NCBI GenBank assembly: GCA_910575035.1
Contig: CAJTDL010000015.1
Span: 1 to 64,000, forward strand
Source of the DNA: Lachnospiraceae bacterium
GTDB taxonomy: Bacteria; Bacillota; Clostridia; Lachnospirales; Lachnospiraceae
Length of the DNA stretch: 64,000 nucleotides
Direction of reading: 5' to 3'
Shown here: positions 37,180 to 46,506 of the stretch, piece after piece
How positions within the stretch are numbered: the first letter of the stretch is position 1
Layout of the letters: each line of letters starts with the position of its first letter
Program-made: the position numbers and the translations under genes
Notes under the pieces: model-generated
Database searches by the model: none
Seen by the model: the letters and a program-made list of their open reading frames with translations, nothing else
What the model was told of the DNA's origin: nothing

Positions 37180-38073
37180 CATAGGGAACCAGGCCTTCGA
37201 CGGCTACGCCGCCCTGTCCTCCCTCAAATTCTCTGAAAATATTATTAATATTGGCGAAAATATGTTCAGGAATTGTGTAAATTTGACGATTTATGGAATA
37301 GAAGGTTCTTATGTGCATACCTTTGCACAGAGCCAGGGAATTCCATTTTCCCCCGCTGGCCAGCCGCTTGTTACAGAGCCGAAGCAGCTCTCAGGTAGCC
37401 AGGCCACGCTAAGCTAAGCCAGTTTTCCTATACCTACGATGGCAAGGTAAAGATTCCAGCTGTTGCCGTACGGGATGGGGCGGTTCAGCTGAAGGAAGGG
37501 ACATATTTCACAGTTGCATACAGGGACAACATCAACGCCGGGACAGTGACTGTTATCCTTACAGGGCTTGGCGGCTTTACTAGAATGGTGTCGAAAAATT
37601 TACGATTCTGAAAGCGTTCCAGAAATTTGCTTCCTACACCAAGGTTTACAGCAAGCCCTTCCAAGATTAAATGCAAAGCTGAAGGCGGGAAATGGGGAAT
37701 CAACCTACAAGACTTCTGATAAAAAAGTTGCAGAAGCCAAAAATGGAAAAGTAACCATCAAGGGAACAGGAAGCGCTATTATAACCGTGCAGGCCGCCGC
37801 AACAGACAATTATAACAGGGCGAGCGCCAAGGCGGCCATCAAGCCGCCACTGCACAGCAGGCCGTAAAAGCTGTCAAAGGCAGAAATTTAAAGGTAGCCT
37901 GGAAAAAGGATACAAAAGCAACTGGCTACCAGATACAGTACAGCACAGATAAGAAATTTAAAAAAGGCCTGCATACAATAATAGTGGACAAGAAGCAAAC
38001 ACTTACCTGTACAATCCCCAATGATAATTTTTTTACAAAAAGACACTTTACAAAAGCAATGAAAGTTGTATAA
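37180..38073 (+). pseudogene. Decayed LRR/Ig-like/Fn3 surface-protein gene
   Basis: One frame reads GNQAFDGYAALSSLKFSENI and LTIYGIEGSYVHTFAQSQGI, the end of a BspA-type leucine-rich domain, then stops. A second frame continues FSYTYDGKVKIPAVAVRDGA and GTVTVILTGLGGF (Ig-like), a third KTSDKKVAEAKNGKVTIKGT (bacterial Ig type 2), and a fourth NLKVAWKKDTKATGYQIQYS (Fn3). At least three frameshifts and the missing 5' part show it is dead. It resembles the proteins encoded at 5472-9681. Confidence 0.85.
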
Positions 38074-38681
38074 TAAAAGGATCGGTTTTAGAAAGGCGGT
38101 GGAAGAAAAAGCCATATAGAAAAATAGATTGTCTTTTAGAAGAAGATGTGATATACTAATTCCGTAACATAGAAAAAGATCTCCAAACGTAGCAATTGTA
38201 TTAGGTCTCTGCAGCAAATGCATGGGAATAAATAGCAGGTTATTTCAGTGCATTTGCTGCAGAGGCAGCAAACGTGGCTTAAAGCGGGAAAAGGCAAATA
38301 AGTATTGAGATGCATGAGGCAAAGTGCATGGAAGATATAGATGGAAGGGAGGATAAGGATTGCCCTGAGGCGGATGGTGGTAATTTAGCGAGAAACATGT
38401 TTTGCGCGGGGATTTGCATACCTTCGTGGAACAAGGCTGCAAATAAAGGATGCTATTTTGATATTTCATGGATCGTTGCAAAATTCATGAGGGATAATCC
38501 ACAAGGTTTTGTGAATATCTCTGAAAATCTCCAAAATGCCAAAGGAAGGGGTTGGGTACAGCCCAAAGCCTATTTCAGGATCCAGCTGCACGGAGAGTGT
38601 GGCTTTACCGGGGCTGACAAACCGGTTATGGGTTTATTCGCTTGCCACGAATAATTGCATACGAAAGGAGCTTTCTATTAT
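38074..38681 (+). other. Long leader of the cysteine-rich protein gene with a 16-bp hairpin
   Basis: About 600 bp without a convincing gene. A TATACT box near 38151 could be the -10 of a promoter giving a leader of over 500 nt. At 38207-38222 and 38249-38264 are perfect 16-bp inverted repeats (CTCTGCAGCAAATGCA and its complement) with an inner AATAA/TTATT pair and no T tract. A 114-codon frame at 38310-38654 has no ribosome-binding site and no recognisable product. Confidence 0.5.
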
Positions 38682-41600
38682 ATGAACTCAAAAAAGTTAA
38701 AACGCATCTTGAGTGTAGCGTTGTCATTAAGCATGGTGCTGTCAACAAACATGACAGGCTTTGCAGCGGACGCTTCTGTTGCGGCAGATGATGATGTGCA
38801 TGTACATGCAGAAGAAAGCACTGTGGAAGATGCTGCAGAAGAGCATGTACATAATTGGGAACTTGTTAGGCATACCCGCCTGCCGAATTGTACAAAGAAG
38901 GGCATGGATTATTATGTATGCCAGGAAGACGGCGAGGCAAAGTATGAGTATGTAGATGCGCTTGGCCATGACTGGGAAAGAGAAGGTTATGTACAGGTAA
39001 TCCAGGGCCAAGAGGCAGAAGGCCAGGAGTATAATACTGTAATTGTAGATCAGGCAAGCTGTACAACGCCTGGCACAATACGGCATATCTGCAGTATCTG
39101 CAGTGTTGAGAGCGACGAGATTGAGTATGAGTCGGCAGACCATCAATGGGGTACAGAATTAGTTCACCATGCAGCAACTTGTACGGAAGCAGGTTACAAT
39201 GTAATCGAATGCACGGTATGCCATGCAGAGAAGGAGGGAACCAAAGAGGTAATCCAAGGAGAACCTGCTACTGGCCATTCTTATGATGAAAGCAGCAGTA
39301 CCTATGATGCTACAAGTATTGTTGTGGAATACACAGATGATGATTGTACCAAGGCGGGGACAATAACTAAGACTTGTAAAAATGAAAATTGTCCTAATGA
39401 AGAGCCAATAGTAGAGAATATTGCTGCAGGTACAAATACAGATCATGTGTGGGGCGGAGAAATAACCGTGCCAGCAAGTTGTACTCAAAAGGCAGCAACT
39501 TATCAGCCATGTACAAATCCAGGCTGTGAGAAACGGAGCGGAGAGAAAGTGGATGATACTTCTGAGCCAGTAGGTCATAGCTATGATGAGGGCGAAGAGA
39601 CAACAGCTGCAACTTGTACAACAGCTGGAGTAAGGACGTTTACTTGCCAGAATCCAAATTGTGATGAGGGTCTTGATGAAGAAGGCCATGGAAAAACCTA
39701 TACAGAAGATATTGACGCCCTTGGCCATAATTATGAGGGCGAAGAGACAACAGCTGCAACTTGTACAGAGGCTGGAGTAATGACGTATACTTGCCAGAAT
39801 CCAAATTGTGATGAGGGCGAAGATGCAAATGGCCATGGAAAAACCTATACAGAAGTGATTGAAGCTACTGGCCACAATTATCAAAGCGAAGAGACAACAG
39901 CTGCAACTTGTACAACGGCTGGATTAAGGACGTTTACTTGCCAGAATCCAAATTGTGATGAGGGCGAAGATGCAAATGGCCATGGAAAAACCTATACAGA
40001 AGTGATTGAAGCCCTTGGCCATGATTGGGAAGAGCATGAACAGGTAGATGCTACTTGCGGAACGACTGGTACGACAGCAGGCAGGATATGCACACGTTGT
40101 ACTGCGAAAGAGGGCATGGAAGAAATCCCAGTGAACAATAATGCCCATGTTTATACAGGTGTAGTGCCCACGGTTTTTAAGCCAGCAACATGTACTACAA
40201 ACGGCCTTGGCAAATATACTTGTAAGAATTGCAATACGGCTACAAAGTTTGATGTTATTCCGGCTTCCCATGCATACCAGAAAGTGGCTGCTGATAATAC
40301 AGTCAGCGATATGACGGCGGATGAATATACAAAAGCAGTAACAGCGTACCTTGCTGGTGCTGGAAGTAGCGGTACATTGGCAGATTATGTTAATGTAACA
40401 ACACCGGCAGGCTGTGAGAGTACTGGAGAAGCAGAGTTCATTTGTTGGAAATGCGGTGCTGATACGAATGGCCATAGCAAAGACGTAACAGTTGCTGCAA
40501 TTGGACATGATTATGTGCATGATGCAGAAGCAACTTACGACCAAGATGATAACGGCGTATCTTTGACTTGTAAGCCAGGAAAATTATATGCAACTTGTAG
40601 CCATACTAACTGCCCGAAACAAAGGATAGTAGTAAATGCGAACGTTGATCCAAAAGATGAGCATAGGTATGTAGATGCAAGTTCTGATGCATCCTGTGAT
40701 TCACCAGCAATGAAGGGTGAGAAGTGTTCTGTATGCGGAGAAAGCAATCCTGACAATCCATATGTGGCTGATCCAGAGAAACCACGTTTAGGCCATTCCT
40801 ACGAACAGCATAATGCAGATGGCACAGTGGTAGAGGGAACCGATGGAAAGCCTGTCTTTGTAGAAGGCACTGTAAGAGAAGAAGAAGATGGCTCTAAAGT
40901 GATTGTAGATGCAGCGGGCAGTATCATAGCAACAAATGTGGTAGAAGCAACTTGTAAAGAACTTGGTTCTGCAACATATACTTGTACAGTGTGTACTGAT
41001 GCTCAGAGTGAAAAGCATACCGTTACACGGGAACTGGCTCAGCTCCAGCATGATACGGATGGTATGCTTCATGAAATTAAGTCTGCAACCTGTCAGCATA
41101 ATGCAGTTATAGCCTATACATGCTCAAAATGCGGAGATGATCAGGAAAGCGGCGATGCAGTAGAGCTTCTGGGTCAGGAGGCAGCTGAAATAGGAGGATA
41201 TGTAAAGTTAGACCATACCTGGGGAGAACCAACACTTCTGAATAATCCAAACTGTGAGACTGGAAGGAATGGAGTTGCTCAGTATACATGTACTACATGT
41301 GACCCAGATGAGGAAGAGGTTGCAACAAAAATTGAATCTCTTCCATTTACCCATTCTTATGAAAAGATAGATCAAGGAAAGAAAGTTACACTGACAGAGG
41401 ATGAATATACTGAAAAGCTTGAAGCAGCTAACAAGAAAGTGTCTGATTACATCCAGAATACGGTGGAGCCAACATGCGAAGGTGAAGGTACAGATATTTA
41501 TATTTGTACAGATTGTACAGCAGAGGCAGCAGGCCATACTAAAACTGTGACAGTTGAGGCAACCGGGCATGATTTTGAAAATGGTGAAGTGGTTGAAGGC

Positions 41601-44261
41601 ACAAGTGAGTGGCCAAACGGTATTTGTCAGCCGGGCGTAGGTGTTTATAAGTGCAAAAACGAATGTGGTGAAACACAAGAGGGAGCAATTCCTGCTCAGG
41701 TAAGTGACCATAAATGGATAGAAGCTCAAGCTACAGCAACTTGTGAATATCCAGCAGCTACTGGCGATGCAATTTGCGAATATTGTAAAAAACAGAGAAC
41801 TGAAGATAATCCATATACAGTCACAGCGCCACGTATGGGTCACAGTTATGAAGCAAAGGATGAGGATGGTAATGTAATTGAAGGCACAGATGGAAAAAGG
41901 GTAATCGCTGAAGGTGCTGTATATACTGAAGAGGCAGCAAAATGTGAGGTGCCTGGAAAGAAGACGTATACATGTACAAATTGTACGGCAGAAGTAACTG
42001 GCCATACCTATGAAGAAGTGACTCCGGCATTAGAGCATGATGGGGATGAAGGCGATTTGGTTGAAGCCACTTGCCAGAAAAATGCAATTTTGATTACCAG
42101 ATGCTCTAAGTGCAAGAAAGTGATGTCAGAAGAGGATGCTGAAGATGTTTTGGGCCATGATACAGCAGGAGCCTTGGGATACCTCAAGACAGATCATAAA
42201 ATGGATGATATAACAGTTATTGCAAATCCAACCTGCACAAAGAATGGTGTTGCAAGGTATACATGCTCCACTTGCGATCCGGATGTAGCAGATGTTGTAT
42301 CACAATTAAAGGTAGTTCCTGCTATGCATTCTTATCAGGAATTGGGTGAAAATGGAACGGTAGTTACTATGTCCAAAGAGGATTATAGCAAGAAGCTGAC
42401 AGACGATGAAAAGACAGTAGATGATTTCATCAAGCAAAAAAAAGCAGCAGAATGTGAGACAACAGGTACAGATACCTATATTTGTACAATTTGCTCTACA
42501 GATACCGCAGGCCATGATCTAGATGTAACCGTAGAAGCTACTGGCCATAAGTATGATATGGCAAACGGTGTGGAAAGCTATCCTGACGGTGAGTGCAAGC
42601 CTGGTGTAAAGGTTTATACTTGTATGAATGGATGCTCAGAAGATTTAGATGCCCATACAATGGAAAAGGATATTCCAGCTAAAACTTCCCATGTGTATGA
42701 AACTAAGGTTACGGAAGCCACATGCAGAACTCCTGGAATGAGTGGTTCTTTTTGCAAAACATGTGGGCAGGCTGAGCCAGATACAGATGTAACGATCACT
42801 GCACCAATGACGGGTCATGATTTTGAAGTAATTAATTCAACTGCGGATGGCAGGGGCGAAATTGCATACGAGGATGAGGCTAAGACCCAGAAAGTAATTA
42901 AGGAAGGTGCTACAGGCGTAACCACAGAGAATCCAACATGTACAGAAACAGGCACAAAGGTTTATACATGCCAAGTTTGTGCAGAGAAAGAGACACCAGA
43001 GGAAGGCAATGTTTATGAAAAGGAGATTCCTGCAACAGGTCATGATTTAAAAAATGAATACGTTGAGGCAACCTGTTCTTCGAATGGTAAGATTAAGGTT
43101 ACATGTCAGAATGACCCGACTGAGACTTTCGATGATATAGACTTAGGAGATGCAGATCTAATGAATCCGAATGCCCATAGCTATAAGGAAGATACAGATC
43201 AATCTGTAGCTCCTACATGCACTAAGGCAGGATACAGATATATGGTTTGCGAGCATAATCCACAGCATGTTAACCAGGTTCCGATTTCAGCCCGCCATAA
43301 CTGGAAAGAGGTATGGCTGGATGCAGATTCCAATCCAGTAGAAAATCCATTGGATGCAATCGTTGGCTATAGTGTTTGCCAGGGTGAATGTGAAACAGTC
43401 AAAATTGTATTTGTTGAGGATGGCTATGTATACTGTGAAGATGAAGAAAAGGTATTTGAGATAACTAAAGAATCCGTATTGGAAGCAGTAGATCCTACCT
43501 GTACAGATACAGGCCTGACAGCAGGGCAGAAGTGCCCAAGCTGCGGTAAGGTTTTGGAAGCGCAAGAAGAAATCCCTGCACTTGGACATGATATGGAGTG
43601 GGTAGATATTACAGATCCTTCCAAGGCAGCTTGTGAAGACCGTACTTTCCAGCAAGTTTGCAAGAACGATAACACCCACAAGGGTCAGACTAAGACCGAA
43701 GCATCTGAAACTCCTCATGAGTACGAAGAAAAAGGTGTTGATCCTGTAGAGTGTGGAGATGTATATAAGGTTGTAAAAGAGTGCAAGAACTGTCATCAGG
43801 CAGATCCAGATTATGTTGTACAGGAATTCCCGGATATTGCAAAGAAAGAGCACAACTTTGTGAATGGTGTGTGTACGAACTGCAATAAGCCAAGCTATGC
43901 TGCAGACATTAAGATGGAGATTTTGGAAGAAGGCGTGATTAAGATTACAGCAGAGGTTCCAGTAAATGACCCATCTATGGAAGTACAAACCAGAGGCCTT
44001 ATCTTCACGAACAAGAGTGCATATCAGAATGTGGAACCAGAGCTTGATATGGATATGGTGGTAGGAGGAACAGCAACAATAGTGGAAATGACAGATACGA
44101 ATGCCATAGGTATTTCTTATAGAATTAATATTCCGGCTAGTATGCGTGACAGGAAGATCTGGGCAAGGGCTTTTATTTGGTTTGAGAATGGCAGTGAGGC
44201 TTCAAGTGAGATTATTGGCATGAGTTACAATGAACTTGTGGCACAGAGCCAGGCACTGTAG
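38682..44261 (+). CDS. Giant secreted cysteine-rich repeat protein
   Basis: 1859 residues from the ATG at 38682 (AAAGGAG eleven bases upstream). Residues 1-28 are a Sec signal peptide. The rest is a chain of some two dozen or more modules of 30-50 residues on the pattern A-T-C-T-x-x-G-x-x-x-Y-T-C-x-x-C, then I-P-A-x-G-H-x-Y/W. Each module has a lone Cys, a CxxC or CxxxxC pair and a Gly-His, suggesting a metal-binding or disulfide ribbon. The C-terminal 120 residues form a different beta-rich domain. There is no LPXTG or dockerin. The repeats are known in surface proteins of gut Firmicutes but have no established function. Downstream are a lipoprotein and a 35-residue peptide. Confidence 0.8.
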   Translation: MNSKKLKRILSVALSLSMVLSTNMTGFAADASVAADDDVHVHAEESTVEDAAEEHVHNWELVRHTRLPNCTKKGMDYYVCQEDGEAKYEYVDALGHDWEREGYVQVIQGQEAEGQEYNTVIVDQASCTTPGTIRHICSICSVESDEIEYESADHQWGTELVHHAATCTEAGYNVIECTVCHAEKEGTKEVIQGEPATGHSYDESSSTYDATSIVVEYTDDDCTKAGTITKTCKNENCPNEEPIVENIAAGTNTDHVWGGEITVPASCTQKAATYQPCTNPGCEKRSGEKVDDTSEPVGHSYDEGEETTAATCTTAGVRTFTCQNPNCDEGLDEEGHGKTYTEDIDALGHNYEGEETTAATCTEAGVMTYTCQNPNCDEGEDANGHGKTYTEVIEATGHNYQSEETTAATCTTAGLRTFTCQNPNCDEGEDANGHGKTYTEVIEALGHDWEEHEQVDATCGTTGTTAGRICTRCTAKEGMEEIPVNNNAHVYTGVVPTVFKPATCTTNGLGKYTCKNCNTATKFDVIPASHAYQKVAADNTVSDMTADEYTKAVTAYLAGAGSSGTLADYVNVTTPAGCESTGEAEFICWKCGADTNGHSKDVTVAAIGHDYVHDAEATYDQDDNGVSLTCKPGKLYATCSHTNCPKQRIVVNANVDPKDEHRYVDASSDASCDSPAMKGEKCSVCGESNPDNPYVADPEKPRLGHSYEQHNADGTVVEGTDGKPVFVEGTVREEEDGSKVIVDAAGSIIATNVVEATCKELGSATYTCTVCTDAQSEKHTVTRELAQLQHDTDGMLHEIKSATCQHNAVIAYTCSKCGDDQESGDAVELLGQEAAEIGGYVKLDHTWGEPTLLNNPNCETGRNGVAQYTCTTCDPDEEEVATKIESLPFTHSYEKIDQGKKVTLTEDEYTEKLEAANKKVSDYIQNTVEPTCEGEGTDIYICTDCTAEAAGHTKTVTVEATGHDFENGEVVEGTSEWPNGICQPGVGVYKCKNECGETQEGAIPAQVSDHKWIEAQATATCEYPAATGDAICEYCKKQRTEDNPYTVTAPRMGHSYEAKDEDGNVIEGTDGKRVIAEGAVYTEEAAKCEVPGKKTYTCTNCTAEVTGHTYEEVTPALEHDGDEGDLVEATCQKNAILITRCSKCKKVMSEEDAEDVLGHDTAGALGYLKTDHKMDDITVIANPTCTKNGVARYTCSTCDPDVADVVSQLKVVPAMHSYQELGENGTVVTMSKEDYSKKLTDDEKTVDDFIKQKKAAECETTGTDTYICTICSTDTAGHDLDVTVEATGHKYDMANGVESYPDGECKPGVKVYTCMNGCSEDLDAHTMEKDIPAKTSHVYETKVTEATCRTPGMSGSFCKTCGQAEPDTDVTITAPMTGHDFEVINSTADGRGEIAYEDEAKTQKVIKEGATGVTTENPTCTETGTKVYTCQVCAEKETPEEGNVYEKEIPATGHDLKNEYVEATCSSNGKIKVTCQNDPTETFDDIDLGDADLMNPNAHSYKEDTDQSVAPTCTKAGYRYMVCEHNPQHVNQVPISARHNWKEVWLDADSNPVENPLDAIVGYSVCQGECETVKIVFVEDGYVYCEDEEKVFEITKESVLEAVDPTCTDTGLTAGQKCPSCGKVLEAQEEIPALGHDMEWVDITDPSKAACEDRTFQQVCKNDNTHKGQTKTEASETPHEYEEKGVDPVECGDVYKVVKECKNCHQADPDYVVQEFPDIAKKEHNFVNGVCTNCNKPSYAADIKMEILEEGVIKITAEVPVNDPSMEVQTRGLIFTNKSAYQNVEPELDMDMVVGGTATIVEMTDTNAIGISYRINIPASMRDRKIWARAFIWFENGSEASSEIIGMSYNELVAQSQAL
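39594..40034 (+). repeat. Three tandem 147-bp coding repeats
   Basis: Units beginning GAAGAGACAACAGCTGCAAC start at about 39594, 39741 and 39888, exactly 147 bp (49 codons) apart and almost identical. They lie inside the cysteine-rich gene and look recently duplicated, so copy number may vary between strains. Confidence 0.9.
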
Positions 44262-44406
44262 AGAGATAAGGGAACAAGCTGTTTTTATATTTTAGCAATT
44301 CCCTTTTTCTGAAAAATTAACGGAAATGTGAGACCATTCGCAGGAAGGGACTTTATATTCCTGTGCGGATGGCCTCCATTTCTTAGTGAAAGGTAATGTA
44401 TCGAAT

Positions 44407-44979
44407 ATGTATAAAAAATTTCTAGCTTTTTTCTTCTGTGTGGTTTTGAGCATTTCTTTGGTGGCCTGCAGTGGCAAGGATTCCCTAAAGAAGCCAGACA
44501 GCAGTTCAGACACGCAGGATTTGCCTGACAGCAACTCAGATGGGCAGGATTCACCTAACGGCAAAGAAGAGGCAGATGACAGCCAAGAACCGCTGCTGGG
44601 TGAGGATGCCACAGATGAGGATCTGCTGGAAGTATTGAAAGACGATATCAATGTGGTTACAGATGACAACTATGTTGAGGCCATTACTGCACTAAAAGAG
44701 CATACAGAGGAATATTCTGGCAAGATCTATCAGCTGGAAGGAACTTATCGGGCGGACGGCGACATGCCTTGCGTTTTTAGAACCCTTACAGGGGAAGAAG
44801 GCGAGACAGAGTTGGGAGTGCCCCTCAAATATGTTGTTTCTGATCCGAAGGACGGCGATTGGATTCAGGTAACAGGGGTCGTTGAGGAAGGAGAATCCGA
44901 GGACGAGCCAGTGATCTTAGAAGTTGTCGTGCTGGAAGTCTTAGATGAGCAAGGGCAGGCAGAACTGCCAGCAAATTGA
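44407..44979 (+). CDS. Lipoprotein with an OB-fold-like domain
   Basis: 190 residues from the ATG at 44407; a GTG seven codons earlier has no ribosome-binding site. The lipobox LVAC ends a signal peptide at about residue 22. Residues 25-70 are an acidic Ser/Asp/Gln-rich linker. The C-terminal domain, with YSGKIYQLEGTY and PKDGDWIQVTGVVEE, has the strand pattern of the small OB-fold domains seen in DUF1980-type proteins. It is 145 bp behind the cysteine-rich protein gene and 16 bp ahead of the short peptide gene, so a three-gene unit is likely. Function unknown. Confidence 0.7.
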   Translation: MYKKFLAFFFCVVLSISLVACSGKDSLKKPDSSSDTQDLPDSNSDGQDSPNGKEEADDSQEPLLGEDATDEDLLEVLKDDINVVTDDNYVEAITALKEHTEEYSGKIYQLEGTYRADGDMPCVFRTLTGEEGETELGVPLKYVVSDPKDGDWIQVTGVVEEGESEDEPVILEVVVLEVLDEQGQAELPAN

Positions 44980-44995
44980 AAGGAGGTGAATGTGC

Positions 44996-45103
44996 ATGAA
45001 AAAATATGAAGCACCAGAAGCAGAGATTATCCGATTTGAAAATGAAGATATTCTGACGAATAGTATTGAAGATGGCGGCGGCGGCAATGTAGACTGGGAT
45101 TAA
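44996..45103 (+). CDS. 35-residue peptide, possible secreted or modified peptide precursor
   Basis: A strong AAAGGAGGTG lies eight bases before the ATG. The product begins MKKYEAPEAEIIRFENEDIL and ends with TNS, an acidic step, four Gly and a NVDWD tail. Short proteins with the same MKKYE.P..EI..FE.EDI.T.S start are common in Lachnospiraceae, but I know of no assigned function. The leader-like conserved N-terminus with a Gly-rich variable tail recalls ribosomally made peptide precursors; no modification enzyme or exporter is nearby. It is followed by a strong terminator. Confidence 0.7.
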   Translation: MKKYEAPEAEIIRFENEDILTNSIEDGGGGNVDWD

Positions 45104-45160
45104 GAAATAGGATTCCCATAGCCGCTGGTAATTCTTTATAAATTAGGAAGTAGCATACCG

Positions 45161-45206
45161 ACTGGGGCAAAACTGTATCTAGGAACAGGGTTGCCCCAGT
45201 TTTATT
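45161..45206 (+). terminator. Terminator of the peptide operon
   Basis: ACTGGGGCAA (45161-45170) pairs with TTGCCCCAGT (45191-45200) in a perfect 10-bp stem followed by TTTATT. Confidence 0.85.
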
Positions 45207-45219
45207 CTTTCACGGGTTT

Positions 45220-45303
45220 AATCCCCCTGTTGCTTGCAGGGTTCTGGAAAAGAAGCTATGTCCAGATACCCAGTTGCTCAGCAGCGGGGGATTTTGTTTT
45301 TTA
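45220..45303 (+). terminator. Second terminator-like hairpin
   Basis: AATCCCCC (45220-45227) pairs with GGGGGATT (45286-45293), extended by GTTGCT/AGCAGC, and runs into TTGTTTTTT. It may be a back-up terminator or the end of an old gene. Confidence 0.6.
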
Positions 45304-45363
45304 AATTCATGACTTCCTCAAATTTCTATTATAGTTATCAGTTTTCTAACCGATTCTTGGTAA

Positions 45364-45393
45364 ACGTTATTTATGGTATACCATACGTTAGGT
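45364..45393 (+). promoter_or_regulatory. Pair of ACGTTA direct repeats, LytTR-site-like
   Basis: ACGTTATTT (45364-45372) and ACGTTAGGT (45385-45393) are direct repeats with a 21-bp period. AgrA/ComE-type LytTR regulators bind 9-bp direct repeats spaced this way. No LytTR regulator gene is in the window, and the downstream open frame (45408-45608) is unconvincing. Confidence 0.3.
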
Positions 45394-45680
45394 AGTTTTT
45401 TAAGAGAATGGTATGGCATATCCAGCAGAAAAATAAAAAAGTTATGGTATCCATTCAGGAAATATATGAATTGTTTTTTGGGAAAGAAAGTGCTCTGGGT
45501 TTGATTAACAATATTTATCAATTTGGAAGGGGTGAGAAAAAAGGAAAAGGACTTATAGAGCAATCACATTATAAATTATCATATCCCAATTGTTATGGAT
45601 TCAGATAAGAGGGTTGTTGTTGATTACTGTTTTTGAACGAAACTTACATGTAGCATGGTGGCCTTTGCTTATACTGGCTC

Positions 45681-45990
45681 ATGAGACACCTATTTTGTAG
45701 GTTATATTCCCAGGAACAGGGAATCACGCTACAAGACTGGTATTCAGAGTTGTGCTTGGATGCTGCAGTTAGAGATGAATTATCACTGATATGCAGTGAG
45801 CAATAGAAGGATGAGGTTGAGAATAAAATTCTGAAGGTACCTTTGTTGGGATGGCTTGCGTTATGCCGGATGGAGAAGGATAAGAAGTATAGTTCAAAAC
45901 AGCTTTATTAATATCATTCCCTAAATTTTATTGAAAAAATTAAAAAGCCATATCGCAGTGTTTCAGAAATGTATCTTGAAAACTGATATC
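45681..45990 (+). pseudogene. Unidentified decayed reading frame
   Basis: One continuous frame reads MRHLFCRLYSQEQGITLQDW, then WLALCRMEKDKKYSSKQLY and KIKKPYRSVSEMYLEN, broken by stops at 45804, 45909 and near 45985. The composition looks like protein and the frame is kept between stops, which suggests a recently inactivated gene. I do not recognise the family. Confidence 0.45.
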
Positions 45991-46126
45991 TGATGATTAT
46001 GAGCGGATAAGGGGAAAGTTTATGCACACAGAGAATATTTGATACAGTATAGAAAATACGATTATATGATAGATACTAAAGAGAGGATATTTGGAGACAA
46101 TCAGAAAATAACAATACTTATTATGA

Positions 46127-46505
46127 TTATGAAATGGATATAACAATGCAGGGTTCCTGTTGGGATGGAGATAAATTGCTGGTGGAACTGTATGGCTTTT
46201 TGTGGGTCTCATATTCCATGTGCTTAGCCTTATCCTGGCTGATGGCCTGGAACGTGTGGTATGCGCTTGCAATATTGGTGTTGAGGTTCGCCAGTATGTC
46301 AAATGCTTCCTTTCGTTCAGCGTTGATAAACTTAGCCCAGCGCTCAATGTCGCTGCTGTTTTGTAGCTTGTGGTCAAAATGTTCCCTGCGCAGGCCTGTA
46401 TTGAGTATAACAGTCTTCCAGATATCCTGTGGACTGGCCTTCAGGGTGGCTGCCCAAAACCTGGTGCAGGCCTTGGCAGCCATCATGATCCCCTTAAAGG
46501 CAAAG
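46127..46505 (-). pseudogene. Truncated second copy of the Rpn-family nuclease gene
   Basis: The translation FAFKGIMMAAKACTRFWAA through TVILNTGLRREHFDHK matches residues of the intact neighbour from its position 13 on, then jumps to NSSDIERWAKFINAERKEAF. About 130 internal codons, including the nuclease core, are deleted, and the start is lost. It begins within a few bases of the intact copy's stop codon, so the pair arose as a tandem duplication followed by deletion. Confidence 0.8.
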
Positions 46506-46506
46506 G

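Noticed and set aside
38310-38654. 114-codon frame upstream of the cysteine-rich gene
   Set aside because: No ribosome-binding site, no recognisable product and it lies in a likely leader; kept only as a remark in the leader entry.
39594-40034. Regular repeats that could be mistaken for a CRISPR array
   Set aside because: The 147-bp units are contiguous, in frame and encode 49-residue protein modules; there are no spacers and no cas genes.
39159-42005. Several long minus-strand frames under the cysteine-rich gene
   Set aside because: They mirror the repeats of the real gene, have Ile/Cys/Ser-rich composition and no start signals.
45408-45608. 66-codon open frame after the peptide operon
   Set aside because: No ribosome-binding site, and an equally long frame runs on the opposite strand; the area looks decayed.
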